Below, one piece after another: positions 36,345-47,905 of a stretch of DNA of 64,000 nucleotides. Within the stretch, counting starts at the first letter, position 1; each line of letters starts with the position of its first letter. The notes under the pieces were generated by a model. It was given only the letters and a program-made list of their open reading frames with translations. It did not search any database and was not told the DNA's origin. The stretch covers positions 1,685,102-1,749,101 of the forward strand of contig CM041531.1 in the NCBI GenBank assembly GCA_023238725.1. The letters run 5' to 3'. Origin of the DNA: Scortum barcoo. Lineage: Eukaryota; Chordata; Actinopteri; Centrarchiformes; Terapontidae. A program made the translations under genes and the position numbers.

Positions 36345-36490
36345 TGAACTGTGGCAAAGATAAGAAAAGATTAAATAAACTACATTAATCCCACACCGGG
36401 GTAAGTCACTTGACACATCTGCCCAAAAGTAAGACAAATATAAAAATACAGAATACATAAATACACTAAACTTAAATATAAATGCATTAT
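36345..36490 (-). repeat. LINE 3' terminus, minus strand
   Basis: The minus-strand reading ends in aagtgacttaccccggtgtg, ggattaatgtagtttattta and atcttttcttatc, the same signature as at 34.5 kb in the opposite orientation, with an AT-rich 3' untranslated region at 36430-36490. Confidence 0.5.
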
Positions 36491-36499
36491 ATACACCCT

Positions 36500-36909
36500 T
36501 CATATATACAGATGCTAAGATAACTTAAAGCATGTTTGGTTTGGTATGAAACTCCCAATCAAACTATTAATGACTAAACAACTGGACTGACTGGTCCTTT
36601 TCTGAGCCGTCTCTGGTTGTGAATGCAAAACTGTCCAACCACACTGTGTGATACAGTAGATGATATTTAATTTTAATGTGTGTCAAAATCAATCTGTGGG
36701 TTGTAATCTGTAAAGAAAAAGATACAGTTGGAGTAAAAAGGAGGCTGAAAGGCTCTGTGGAGCTGAAGGACACTACAGAGCTGCATGTTAACTCTCTTTT
36801 TTGTGGGTTTGTGACTCAGTTTTCACATTTGTTATCTAATCTGCTGTAAACAGAAATTATTGATGTGTAGCTTTAAGTTAATCCGACCAGGCTGCAGATA
36901 CAACAAACA
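36500..36909. other. no gene seen
   Basis: Nothing recognisable between the LINE tail and the Tc1 element. Confidence 0.45.
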
Positions 36910-38258
36910 TGCACATCCTCAAAATGCTACACACAACACCACATAATGACAACGTGACAATTTTTTTTTTTGAGATTTTTGCAAATTTATTAAAAATAAA
37001 AAACTAAGAAATCACATGTACATAAGTATTCACAGCCTTTGCCATGAAGCTCAAAATTGAGCTCAGGTGCATCCTGTTTCCACTGATCATCCTTGAGATG
37101 TTTCTACAGCTTAATTGGAGTCCACCTGTCATGTAAATTCAGTTGATTGGACTTGATTTGGAAAGGCACACACCTGTCTATATAAGGTCCCACAGCTGAC
37201 AGTGCATGTCAGAGCACAAACCAAGCATGAAGTCAAAGGAATTGTCGGTAGACCTCAGAGACAGGATTGTCTCGAGGCACAAATCTGGGGAAGGGTACAG
37301 AAAAATTTCTGCTGCTTTGAAGGTCCCAATGAGCACAGTGGCCTCCATCATCCATAAATGGAAGAGAAGTTCAGAACCACCAGGACTCTTCCTAGAGCTG
37401 GCCGGCCAGCCATCTAAACTGAGCGCGATCGGGGGAAAAGGGCCTTAGTCAGGGAGGTGACCAAGAACCCGATGGTCACTCTGTCAGAGCTCCAGCGTAC
37501 CTCTGTAGAGAGAGGAGAACCTTCCAGAAGGACAACCATCTCTGCAGCAATCCACCAATCAGGCCTGTATGTATGGTAGAGAGGCCAGACCGAAGCCACT
37601 CCTGAGTCAAGATTGAACTCTTTGGCGTTAATGCCAGGCGTCGTGTTTGGAGGAAACCAGGCAACGCTCATCACCAGGCCAATACATCCCTACAGTGAAG
37701 CATGGTGGTGGCAGCATCATGCTGTGGGGATGTTTTTCAGTGGCAGGAACTGGGAGACTAGTCAGGATAGAGGGAAAGATGAATGCAGCAATGTACAGAG
37801 ACATCCTGGATGAAAACCTGCTCCAGAGCGCGGTTCATTTTTCAGCAGGACAACGACCCTAAGCACACAGCCAAGATAACAAAGGAGTGGCTTCAGGACA
37901 ACTCTGTGAATGTCCTTGAGTGGCCCAGCCAGAGCCCAGACCTTGAATCCGATTGAACATCTCTGGAGAGATCTGAAAATGGCTGTGCACCGACGCACTT
38001 CCCATCCAACCTGATGGAGCTTGAGAGGTGCTGCAAAGAGGAATGGGAAACTGAAACTCAAAGCCCAAAGATAGGTGTGCCAAGCTTGTGGCATCATATT
38101 CAAAGAAAGTGCACCAACAAAGTATTGAGCAAATGCTGTGAATACTTATGTACATGCGACTTCTCAGTTTTTACATTTTCCATCCATTTTGGAATAAGAC
38201 TGTAACATAACAAAATGTGGAAAAAGTGAAGCGTTGTGAATACTTTCCTGATGCACTG
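36910..38258 (+). mobile_element. Tc1/mariner element, 5' truncated and internally deleted
   Basis: This is a cut-and-paste DNA transposon of the Tc1 group. The right end reads gtgaatactttcctgatgca, ctg and then TA at 38259-38260, the dinucleotide target used by this superfamily. Inner inverted-repeat sequence is preserved on both sides: aatcacatgtacataagtat near 37010 and its near complement near 38140-38165. The left terminus matching the right end (38180-38258) is missing; recognisable sequence starts near 36911. A promoter-like ctatataaggtccca lies near 37178, just before the transposase start. With one terminus and the catalytic core damaged, it cannot move alone or be mobilised efficiently. 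Confidence 0.85.
37227..38126 (+). pseudogene. Tc1-like transposase pseudogene
   Basis: The transposase normally binds the terminal repeats with two helix-turn-helix motifs and cuts with a DDE catalytic triad (about 340 residues). Here the start (MKSKELSVDLRDRIVSRHKS) and the first helix-turn-helix (YRKISAALKVPMSTVASIIH) are clear. Frame is lost near 37375. A deletion of roughly 110 bases at about 37606 joins the LLS region directly to KIELFG, removing the block that holds the first catalytic aspartate. HGGGSIMLWGCFSVAG near 37699 is intact. A small deletion near 37828 precedes FQQDNDPKHTA (second Asp) near 37840. A frameshift near 37940 precedes the NPIEHLW motif (Glu). A further small deletion lies near 38106, before the terminal KY and stop. 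Confidence 0.85.
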
Positions 38259-38260
38259 TA

Positions 38261-39414
38261 TCTCTGATGCATTTCCTCTCTCAAAGCCCACATTACCCTA
38301 AATATCCCACCTATAGCAGTGCACTGGCCCACAGTGAGACTCTGCAGCCATCCCGGAGTTGAAAGTGATAAATTAGGTCACCAGTCTTGAAAAAAGAAAT
38401 AGTTTAACAAGGGCAGCGAGGAGGACGCCTCAGAGAGAGAGAGCAACGAGGAAGAGCTTTAGCCTGCTCTCATTTACCACCGACGAATTATCTTTGATTA
38501 AATCAGCTGCTGGCTCCGATAAGAACGAACTGTACGGACAGAAAGGAGGCTGTAACAGAGCCTTAACAGGAGAAAGTGAGCTTCATCCTGACGGTCACGA
38601 GGTTGGGTGAGCAGCAGACTGTACGACACACACACACACACTTCAGACTGATTTAATGTGAACTGGCAGATCAGTGAAGCCGCACTGGCAGAAAGCCCTC
38701 ACCTGTGCATCAGGAGAGAAAAAGCCGTGCAGACATCAGGTCCGAGTGTTTGCGTTCATCCGTGGAGTCAGCGTGAACAGATCTCAAACACCTGGATCGG
38801 CCTCGTCCCTCCTTTTCATCCACGGAGAAAAGCTGTTTTTAACGAAGTGAGCACGAAACAGCCGTCGGCCACCAGCGGGGACAGATGAAGACAAACAGAG
38901 GGAGGAGAGGAAGCCATCATGACTCTCATTAATCCTGCAGAGCCGCCTGGAGCTGGCTCAGGTCTGCAGACCACTCGCCTGAACGCCACAACTCACGCTT
39001 TAGATTTATTTTACCATTTTCTGTTGCCAGGAAAACAGACAATTTATGTATCTGACTCCCTCGTCCTATCGCTTCGATACTGCTTCCTACTACGATACTC
39101 ACCTTTTTACTACATCATTTGCTTTAAGTTTGCTCTCTTTGTGCCAATCGTCACATATTTAAGGTTTATCTTTTTCATACAGAAAAGAACATATGGAGAA
39201 CCTTCAAAGAACACCAGTCAGGTCTTCTACTGCAAACTATAAAATACTGCTTTGAGAAAGTTTCCTGAAACTACTCACATGATGCATATGAGCATTTTTA
39301 GGCAACTAAAATCACTTTGGTAAGGTCAGAGCACAATCATAGATGTGGTGAAAAGGAATATGTTAATAGTTACCAAGCAACAAGATGCAAACTGAAGTCT
39401 CAAATCACTTAAAA
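38261..39414. other. no gene seen
   Basis: A short (AC)n run lies near 38626-38640. The 107-codon plus frame at 38919-39242 is hydrophobic at its C-terminal half but shows no known motif. Confidence 0.4.
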
Positions 39415-39806
39415 CACATTTGGACCACTGGAAGTTTCTCCAGGAACCTTTAGAGGAGCTCAAAGCTTTTCCTCCACAGGGACCAGGGTCTAAATGAAGT
39501 TCAGGGACTTTATTTTACCCCCCAAAAAGTCCCCGAAAAGCCTGCATCCTCATCCTGTATTTCCGTTGGACGTGGACACGGAGCAGAAGAAGGTCTACGA
39601 CAGATGGAGCAACAACCAAGTCCAGGCCTTACTGAGTATTTATGCTGAGGAGGAAATCCAGCGCAGCAGAAATGACGTGTAAAAACAGCCGTCGCTTTCT
39701 CTCAAACGTCAGCGGACTAATCTGCCTGATCTTCACGGGTCTTTAGACCACGGTGGAGACACAGACAACAAGATTCCTGGGAATAAAAGTTCAGATACTT
39801 TGGGTG
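39415..39806 (+). mobile_element. Harbinger-like deletion derivative, copy A
   Basis: First of three related units (also 41642-42041 and 45053-45463). The left part holds tttctccaggaaccttta, cctccacagggaccagggtc and tgaagttcagggac. The middle encodes EQKKVYDRWSNNQVQALLSI followed by YAEEEIQRS, which resembles helix 1 of the Myb/SANT-like (trihelix) DNA-binding domain found in the second protein of PIF/Harbinger transposons, including its conserved Trp. A stop follows (NDV then TAA at 39680-39682), so the domain is incomplete. The right end reads taaaagttcagatactttgg. Compared with B and C, this copy lacks about 100 bases on the left but keeps the most complete right half. Confidence 0.55.
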
Positions 39807-41641
39807 AAAACATGGCTTTTGCACATCAACCATTCCCTCATCGCAGTCATAAAACAAATTTTGACTTGATGATGGCACCACAGGACAAGTCAAAGAATCA
39901 ATAAAATTATCAAAGTTCACCCTGACGTGGACAAGAGTGTGTGCACCAAACTTCACTCCAATCCATCCATCCAAATGTCCACCTCGAATCGCCACGACAG
40001 GTTGCTTGTGGGAAAATCATAAGCATACGCTGTTTAAGCAATAATAAACATAAATATGCTTTCCTGCTGTTTGACAAGGTGAACGATGCCACTCTCACGT
40101 CCGTGTGCTAAATATGAAGCTGAAGTTTCCAGGTCGACCGTCACAACACAGCTGGCTTGTCACTTCCCCTTTGTGTCTTTATTTTTCTCCAGCTCCAGTT
40201 GACAGTTCTCATTCAGAGCTGAAACTCATGATTGCTGAATTACATCCGTTCAGAAACACTAATTTCGATGGACGGTTGCCATGGAGCCGCGCTGACCTCA
40301 CAACTGCAGACAGCGAGCCTCATCACAGTCGTCGCTTCAACGAGGGGCTTCAAACCCGAGTGTACAATGTTTGATGTTATGAGGCTAAACACGAGTATCT
40401 ACACTCGAAAATGGAAACAGTACTTGAGGAATGGAAGAAGTCCTTGAAAACGTCCTCCTGTACACCTCCTGCTGCTGTATTTATTTGACCCACCGTCTCT
40501 TGTCTTGTTTTCTTCCTTCTATTTTTCTGGCTCTTCATTTCCCTTCCTCGTATTGTTTCTATTCCCTAACTCTGTTTTTAATGAATTACCTTGTGACGCC
40601 ACGATGCTGATTACAATGCATGTCTGAGCACCTGTAAATCAGCTTCTGGCCCGAGAGCAACGTGAGCAAAATCCAATTTCCAGAGCGAGGACAGACAGCT
40701 ATTACTTAAATGGATCTTGATGAGAGAACAGCCAAAGAATCAAGGTTACGGAGCCGGAGTGAAGGATGAGGGCTGCACAGAAACAAAGCTTATGTAAGAC
40801 AATCACAGAAAATATGATCTTATTAACATTTTACTGAATATATTTCCAGGATTTATATTCTCTAATTATCTGAACGAATATGAAGGGAAATGAGCCGCTG
40901 TTGTAAAGTTTCACTGTTATAATATTTGGATTAGATTTCTTAATGTGCTCGTGTTTGATTTATGTTTACGGCTGTTGGTTCGACGGTTTGGCTTACTGAA
41001 ATTGTAAATTTGAGATACGGAGGACAGACTTTCCTGTGACTGACTCGGGTGGCATTTCACATCAACAGCGCCTGTGAGACTCACAGAACTGAGTTTTCAT
41101 TTGAAACTTTTTTGACCAAAATTTGTTTTGTTTTCGGTTTAGATTTTGAAAACGTGGTTTTAAAAGGGCGACTTTAGAAAAAATAGCATCGCTTTGATGA
41201 TTTATGACAGCTCTGATGTTTCTGTACATTTTTAAACATGAGATGAGATTTCTGTTGAAAGACACCGTCCAAATCTAATCGCTTTGTCTGGAAGTAGAGT
41301 AATAAACCAGTCTGGTCTTATGATTGCTCTGATCAATGTTCATTTTTTACCCACATCAGAGCGATGTTCTTTTTCTGGGCCAAGTGTGGGTCAGTTAAAT
41401 GTGACTGTACCGTTTTCCTTTCAGCAGTGATAGACTGGCCATCTGAAGCACTAGTGGGGTGAAAGTGACGCAAAATCTACATATTTTAAAATAAGCACAG
41501 CTACGGGGGCTATAAAAGAAATAAGGATGACCAGGTGCTATGTGGCTGCCTGATGCTGACCCGGCGCTGGTATAGTTGGGTATTACAGTCATTATCCTCT
41601 CTTTCACGGTGAATCACTTTTGGTCCGGTCCAGTTTAAAGC
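39807..41641. other. no gene seen
   Basis: Nothing recognisable between copies A and B of the Harbinger-like repeat. Confidence 0.45.
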
Positions 41642-42041
41642 CACATTTCAACCACAGGAACTTTCTCCAGGAACCTTTGGAGGTGCTCGGAGCTTTTCCT
41701 CCACAGGGACCAGGGTCTAAAATGAAGTTCAGGGACATTATTTTACTCCCCAAAAAGTCCCTGCTCGGGGGTCGTACTTTTCAAAAGTACAGGAACTTTG
41801 GCTGAACATTTCTGATTGGTGGAGTATTCCCAGCATTTTATTTTGAAAAGCCTGCATCCTCAAAAAACTGTATTTACGGTTTGTTTCTGTCGGACGTGGA
41901 CACGGAGCAGAAGAAGGTCTACAACAGACGGAGCGACCAAGTCCCAGTTATGCTGAGCTGAGGAGGAAATCCAGCGCAGCAGAAATGACAGTAAAAACAG
42001 CCGTCGCTTTCTCATGGGACTAAAAGTTCAGGTACTCTGCA
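41642..42041 (+). mobile_element. Harbinger-like deletion derivative, copy B
   Basis: It begins ccacatttcaaccacaggaa and shares with copy C a left segment missing from A: gacattattttactccccaa, gtacttttcaaaagtacagg and a ctgtatttacggtttg block. The Myb-like stretch (EQKKVYNRRSDQVPVMLS) has lost the Trp and stops early. The right part keeps acagccgtcgctttctc (shared with A) but then jumps to gggactaaaagttcaggtac, skipping the cttcacgggtctttagacca segment present in A and C. Confidence 0.5.
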
Positions 42042-42212
42042 GCCCGGTTCAGCTGTTAGTGAAGGTTTAGCAGTCAGAAAGATGACTGATGACAGGAATC
42101 AGACACGCTGTCAAGGCCCTGGGTTGTGCCTCAAGTTATCCCCCTATTGTTTATCTCTTTTTTTCCCACGCCCATTTTCCATGTGTTCGATGTGGGTGTG
42201 GCTACCTCTCAG

Positions 42213-42353
42213 CTTCCTCCTGATTATGATGCATTGAACTCGCCTACACAGCCTGCACACCTGCTTTCCATCAGCTCAGCTAACTACTGTGATAGGCGAA
42301 TGCTTCAGGCTAATCCATTGATTTTCAAGCTCAGGAGGACCAAAACTTATCAG
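42213..42353 (+). other. candidate exon, unidentified
   Basis: A pyrimidine-rich run ending in ctacctctcag (42202-42212) precedes a 141-base open stretch that ends CAG at 42351-42353, directly followed by gtatgc, a good donor. The frame (LPPDYDALNSPTQPAHLLSI and on) is open and symmetric (47 codons). I recognise no homologue and both splice signals are short enough to occur by chance, so this is only a candidate. Confidence 0.15.
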
Positions 42354-42485
42354 GTATGCACCAAAAGGTGGCTGTCTAAACTGGGACGTTGTAAGGGACA
42401 AAAGAGACAGAGAAGAAGTGCAACAACGTTGTCCTCCCCTATGTTGCAGGAATATCAGAAACACTTAGAGAACGACCATCCCTAA

Positions 42486-44785
42486 ACAAAAGAGGTGACC
42501 TTCAACACCACTTATCACTTACAGTGCAGTCCTGAGATCCTCCACAGAAAGATCAGGACCCATTCACACCTCGGCTTATGTGACCCGAGTGATTCACATG
42601 ATGGTCGGGTGGAGTAATGATCCAAATATCATTCTAATAAACCTACAAGAGTTTAAAATGATGGAACTTTCTCAGTCAGAAATGAAGGAACCAGAGAGGT
42701 GAAATGTCTTTAAGAACGTCAAGTAAGTCCAGCTGACTTTGAGCATTTCATTGCCAGCGATGTCTGCCCTCGTGTTGTCTTCAGTTCACCAGAACATGGC
42801 GGTGTGTTTTACTATATCAGGTCCTTTGTTAAAATATGCTTAACTCTAAATCAGTTGAGGTGACGTTAAATTTAGTTTTGGAAATAAAGATACTACTGTG
42901 TGTATATATAATAGAGTAAGATCAACATTTGCTGTCCTCTAGTTTTTTTAAGACTTTGGGTTCCATACATGAGTTGAATTAGGCATTACAATGAGAGGAA
43001 CATGTTTTATTCTTGGACTTCATATTAAGACTGTTGAAATTCTTCATGATGCAAGCGGCCCAAAGCTAAATATAGGACATACCATTCATTATTTTTCTTC
43101 TTACAGTTACACTGAACTGAAAGAACATTGTGAGTGTTCACCTTTAGATAAAGACCTACACATGGAGTAGTTTACCTTTTTTGTTTGTGCAAAAAGAGAT
43201 GCGCCATCATAATCAGGATGTAAAATTAGGATTAAGCACCAGAATCACCCTTTTGGGCATTATGACTCAGTTTTCTCTGCAGCAAATTTAATGAAATCAT
43301 CAATATTTTGGTCTGACAGCAACACTACTGGTCCAAAACAGAAAAGGGTCATCCTCCTGGGATCATCGGAGTTCATTTCATGGTGACCAGCTCGTTATAT
43401 TTACACACTTCCTGTATGCAGGTGGAGCTGTCGACCTGACCCACTGTATGAAAGTTGAGAGGTTCTTCAAAATAATTACCACTCATCATTGTCACTAAGA
43501 GCCGTTTTTTGCATTTTAATAATCCGCCGTGCTTGTTAGAGAGTAAATAAATAAATAAAAATCAGTGTACGGGGTGTTTTCTCTCTCACAGGTCATAATG
43601 CTATAAATGTTCAGCCTCCTGAGAGAGACAGGGATCTGGAATGACATCAGTGAAAGTTTAGACTAAACTCTGGAGCAGTTTTGTCTATTTCTGTCCGGTG
43701 AGAGTGGAGGTATCCATAACACCCCGATAAAACCATCCGGGTAATAATATTTATCCAAAAAAAGCCACTGGCATTTCCAGTTAAATATTAAAACACAAAA
43801 ATAGACTTCAATGTCCTTAAAACACAAAGATAGTTTTCATTATGTTTAAATGATCTCTCAGAAATGGGGCCACAGCTTCTTTGCAGTTTAATTACAAACA
43901 CCCACTATTTGATTAACACTTGTTTTTTCCCTCTATAATGAGAAAATTGAGCAGTTTAAATAAGCGACGGCCGACCACAGCAAACTCAATACAGCAAGAA
44001 CAGAACAGCCGCTTCATTAATCTCCATCACATTATTATGTTCCCTGCTGCAGCGCCTGAACTACACTGACCACCGAGACAGAAAAAAACACAAGTTACTG
44101 CACAAATCTCTTCATTTCCTTCTCCAATTATTACTGAGGCCGTAGAGGACGTCGTGCTCTTTACCTCCACTCATACGATACCAAAACACCTGCTGGGAAA
44201 CACACAAAGAAAAGAAATGTTGTTCATTAATCCTTTTTTTTTTAAAAATGGGCAGCAATTAGGTGCTGGTGATTACATGTTGGGGGGCCAAGAAAAGGTC
44301 AGGAGATGATTCAACTCGCTGACGTTCATCATCATCATTGCCGAGAGACAGAAACAGAGAGAGGGGGAGGGCCCCGAGCCGATCCGATCCCAGCCTTCGT
44401 CCCCAACGCTGCTGAAAAGCCCGGAGCTGCCTCCCCATTTGAGGAGGCTTTGAAGGGGAGACTGCTTGGAAATAGCTTTGGCTTTGATGCAAAGCTCTGT
44501 GGATTTGTGTCAAATTGGGCCCTGGTGATGCGGCTCCTTGCAGGCGTCCATTTTAGAGAGAGTAGCGAGCTCACACAAACACACACACACAGAAAACACA
44601 CACACATAAACTCCAGGCTCAGCGATTTATCTTATCCGATGCTCTAATGAGTGAAATGTGGTGTATCCTCCTCTGAAGCGCCATTTAGTCTGGCTGTGGT
44701 GCTGGAAAAGGCCTCGGAGAGGAGAGGGGGGGCAGGCCGATGCAGACATACAGGGATGAGATATAAAAGCAGGGCTCGCTGAGGT

Positions 44786-44818
<33 letters not shown>

Positions 44819-45052
44819 CTGCATCATTATGATGGCACGTCCTTTTAGCTCAGCTTTAGGGGGAAGAGTCTCTCTCAGCTCCCAGAGGAACAATGCTTTA
44901 CTCCTTCACAAGAGAGCAAAAGAGTGAGAGGTTGCTTAAAAATTAAGAGAAAATGGCACAAAAATGAAACAATCCCAGTGACATAACAGGAAGAGGAAGC
45001 ATCCTGTGCATCTGAAAATGACAGAGAAAGGTATCTATATAGCTGCATTTCA
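42486..45052. other. no gene seen; possible conserved non-coding stretch and microsatellites
   Basis: 43880-44240 and 44330-44560 are repeat-free and evenly composed; the latter is CpG- and GC-richer than its neighbours. Open frames on both strands at 44259-44647 show no motif. (AC)n runs lie at about 44574-44606 and 44788-44817. Confidence 0.4.
44788..44817. repeat. (AC)n microsatellite
   Basis: About 15 uninterrupted AC/CA units. Confidence 0.95.
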
Positions 45053-45463
45053 TCCCAAAGTACCTGAACTTTCATTCCTTTTTTAATCTTCTTCATGAAG
45101 TAAAAATCTTCCTGCAGCCCGTTGTTGTCTGCGTCTCCACCGTGGTCTAAAGACCCGTGAAGATCCTCCTCAGCATAAATACTCAGTAAGGCCTGGACTT
45201 GGTCGCTCCGTCTGTCGTAGACTTTCTTCTGCTCCGTGTCCACATCCAACACAATCAAACTGTAAATACAGTTCGTTTTTAAAAATGGCAGTTGCAATAA
45301 AATGCAAACTTCCTGTAATTTTGAAAAGTCCGACCCCCCGAGCAGCAGGGACTTTTTGGGGGGTAAAATAATGTCCCTGAACTTCATTTAGACCCTGGTC
45401 CCTGTGGAGGAAAAGGTCTGAGCTCCTACATATGTTCCTGGAGAAAGTTCCTGTGGTCCAAAC
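45053..45463 (-). mobile_element. Harbinger-like deletion derivative, copy C
   Basis: Minus-strand copy of the repeat at 39.4 and 41.6 kb. A frame opens at MKFRDIILPPKKS (45387 downwards) and runs through EQKKVYDRRSDQVQALLSIY and AEEDLHGSLDHGGDADNN, then on to 44875 beyond the repeat. The conserved Trp of the Myb/SANT-like domain is Arg here. The AEEEIQRS to stop segment of copy A is replaced by a junction that joins AEED directly to LHGSLDHGG, indicating an independent internal deletion. The outer end next to 45055 reads cccaaagtacctgaactttc and the other end tttctccaggaac in minus orientation; these resemble imperfect inverted termini. Confidence 0.55.
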
Positions 45464-47704
45464 GTCTTTTCTCTTTCAGTTCAATTCAGTTTAATTCAGC
45501 TCTTCATGCATGATGTTTCGATCAAAAGACCATGTCACCAAAACATACAGGTAATACAGGTTATTTCCAAAAACTATAAATTTGTATGAATTGAAGAAAT
45601 GTAGCATGAAGCTGCTTTGAGTTGCAGCAGCTCTTTATGTTCATATAACACATATTGCACATGTAGAACTGAAGCTGTGTGTCACAATATGTAAAAGTAA
45701 AGAAGAAAAAAAGTCTTGCATAAGAGCAGATTTATCTCAAAGGGTTTGAATGTGCTTTTCTCTTGGAGGAGAAGGATTCCCCCCTCATGATCAACCTGTT
45801 CTAACCTTGGCGGCGTTCAGGAGGTGAGTGTAAGTCCTCCTCAGGCCCGGCAGCACCCGCTAATTTAATCAGTTTGTGTGGGAAAGTGACGGCAATGACA
45901 GAAAGATGGAGCTCGATGGAGGGATGGAAGGATGAAGGGCCTCTTTGTTCATCCAATTTCCTTACTCCCCTGCTTTATACGCCTTTTTCACTTATTACTG
46001 CGCCTGTAGAGAACATTACATAAGCACATCAGCCCTGCCCATCCAAGGGTAGAGCGGTGAGTCACTGCGTTCGAGGCATCTATCACTCCGAGTCCGACCT
46101 GACATCAGCTGTCAGAGTAAACAGCGATTGGACGGATCAGCCGGAGGAGCCTTGACTTCTGAGCGACTCTGCAGGAAGTAATCCTGATAACGTTTAGCAA
46201 CAGTCAGACAATCTGGGCCATCATACGCAGAGAGGAGAGAGAGGTTTGTCCACGACAGATACAACATGATTAGCCTGCTCTTTTTATTTATTTGTCCGTC
46301 TCTGTGTTGAGTGGACAGTCTGATCTGAATATGTTTGCTTGGTGGTGTTATATATTTGCAGGTGAAGTGAGGTTAACGGCGAGCTCCCAACAACAATGGA
46401 GGAGAGTTTTAAAAAGAGCCTCCTGGTGTTGGTCATCTGATGTTTGTCGTCACCTCCTCGAGCATCACTCAGTTTATTTCTGTTTGAACTTTGCAAAATG
46501 GAAGATATTTTTCTTTCACACGTCACGCAGAGCAACAGGTGTCAGTAATATCTTTTATTAACGTGACCAAGTGCTTTATTAGGCTCAGTCCCTGGTGAAA
46601 TGCATCACTTATGTCAGTGCTATTTTCATGAAAAGAAACAGTACTTATTATTACTGTAGCTGGCTGAAAATACAGAGTTCATTTGGTTGATTTAATGGAG
46701 CTGGACTGAGTGATGGAAATATGATTGCATCTTGTAATTTCTTTAAAAACTTAACTGATTGCATTATCGGAGGTTTTTTCCCAACACAGACTTAAACTTT
46801 CTAATATGTGTTTCATATTTGATGTCTTTAATCTGCATTTTGGCACACCAGCAGGACCTCTAAAAGCAGGATCTGCCCCCTCACCTGCCTCTTTCTGAGC
46901 TTTACCCCCCCTCTGCAGGAAGACTCTGACAGACTCTTTTACCAGCTGACATTAGATCCCGCTTATGATTAAAGGCCAAAACTAGTACTAGCTGCCTCCG
47001 CTGAAAATAGCAGAGCTCCAATTAGCCCGCCGTTGCCCCCCTTTTAGAACAACTGTGTCAGAGAGGACGAGCTCTGATGCCAAGTTGGGACCACGCCATG
47101 TTGTCCTGCTAATGGGAAACCACGTGTCCCGCAGAAAAAAAAAAAAAAAATGAAGGCAAAGGTCAGATAACACAGAGTCGGTGAGGAGAAATGGAAAAAT
47201 GTTCGGTAATAAAAGTAGAGAATCAACGTAACTGACTCATGCAGATAATGTACAGCACTAAAAAAATAGATGGTGTTGCATTAGTTTTATCTGTTTGCTT
47301 ATCATGTTGCTCATCATAAGATATCATTTAGATGGTTTGCAGTGTCTCCTGCTTAGTCACGCTTTCCAACAATCAGATTTATCCTCAGATGGGACGCTTG
47401 TCAAGCTTTTTATCTCCACCATAACCAACTAGCTGCACGGTTCGGGGGATTCAATGAGCAGGTTGACACGTTACACACTCCAGGTGAAAGTAATCACTGC
47501 CAGGTGAAGAAGATAAGTGGCTGCAGAATCTATTAGTCACAGATTCAGCACAAAGCGCCGACCAGGGAAATGTGCGATCATAAGTGGAAGAAATAAAAAG
47601 AGATTAAAAAAAAAGATGCTGATGTGAGTTGCACTAAAACTACAAATTTAGCCCAGCTTTCTCAGACATTTATGTTTTCAGTTGTCAGCCACACCAGCAT
47701 TAGT
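45464..47704. other. no gene seen
   Basis: No recognisable gene. An A16-17 homopolymer lies near 47134-47150. Confidence 0.45.
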
Positions 47705-47905
47705 ATTGCATGAAAAAAAAACAAAAAATGCTGATTCATTTCAATGAGTCCTTTGGTATAATTGAAATGTGAAGCAATGCAGTATGTCGGCCAAATACAG
47801 GAGCAGCGTGTTGATGCTGCTCATTTCTGGTAGACAACTTTGTTAAGTGAATGCTGCATTTCTGAAGTTTACCTTAAACATCATGAAGATGAAGTGATTA
47901 AATGC
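47705..47905 (+). repeat. dispersed repeat, copy 1 of 2
   Basis: Shares with 49660-49870 the ordered blocks attcatttcaatgag, gaaNtNtgaagcaNtgcaNt, atgtcggccaaataca, tgctgcatttct/tgccgtgtttct and gaagatgaagtgatNaaa. It resembles a non-coding repeat known to me from fish genomes. The copies are diverged and contain different small indels. Confidence 0.65.

Noticed and set aside
38919..39242. Hydrophobic 107-codon frame as a membrane protein
   Set aside because: Hydrophobicity comes from T-rich DNA; no signal or family motif and no conserved start.
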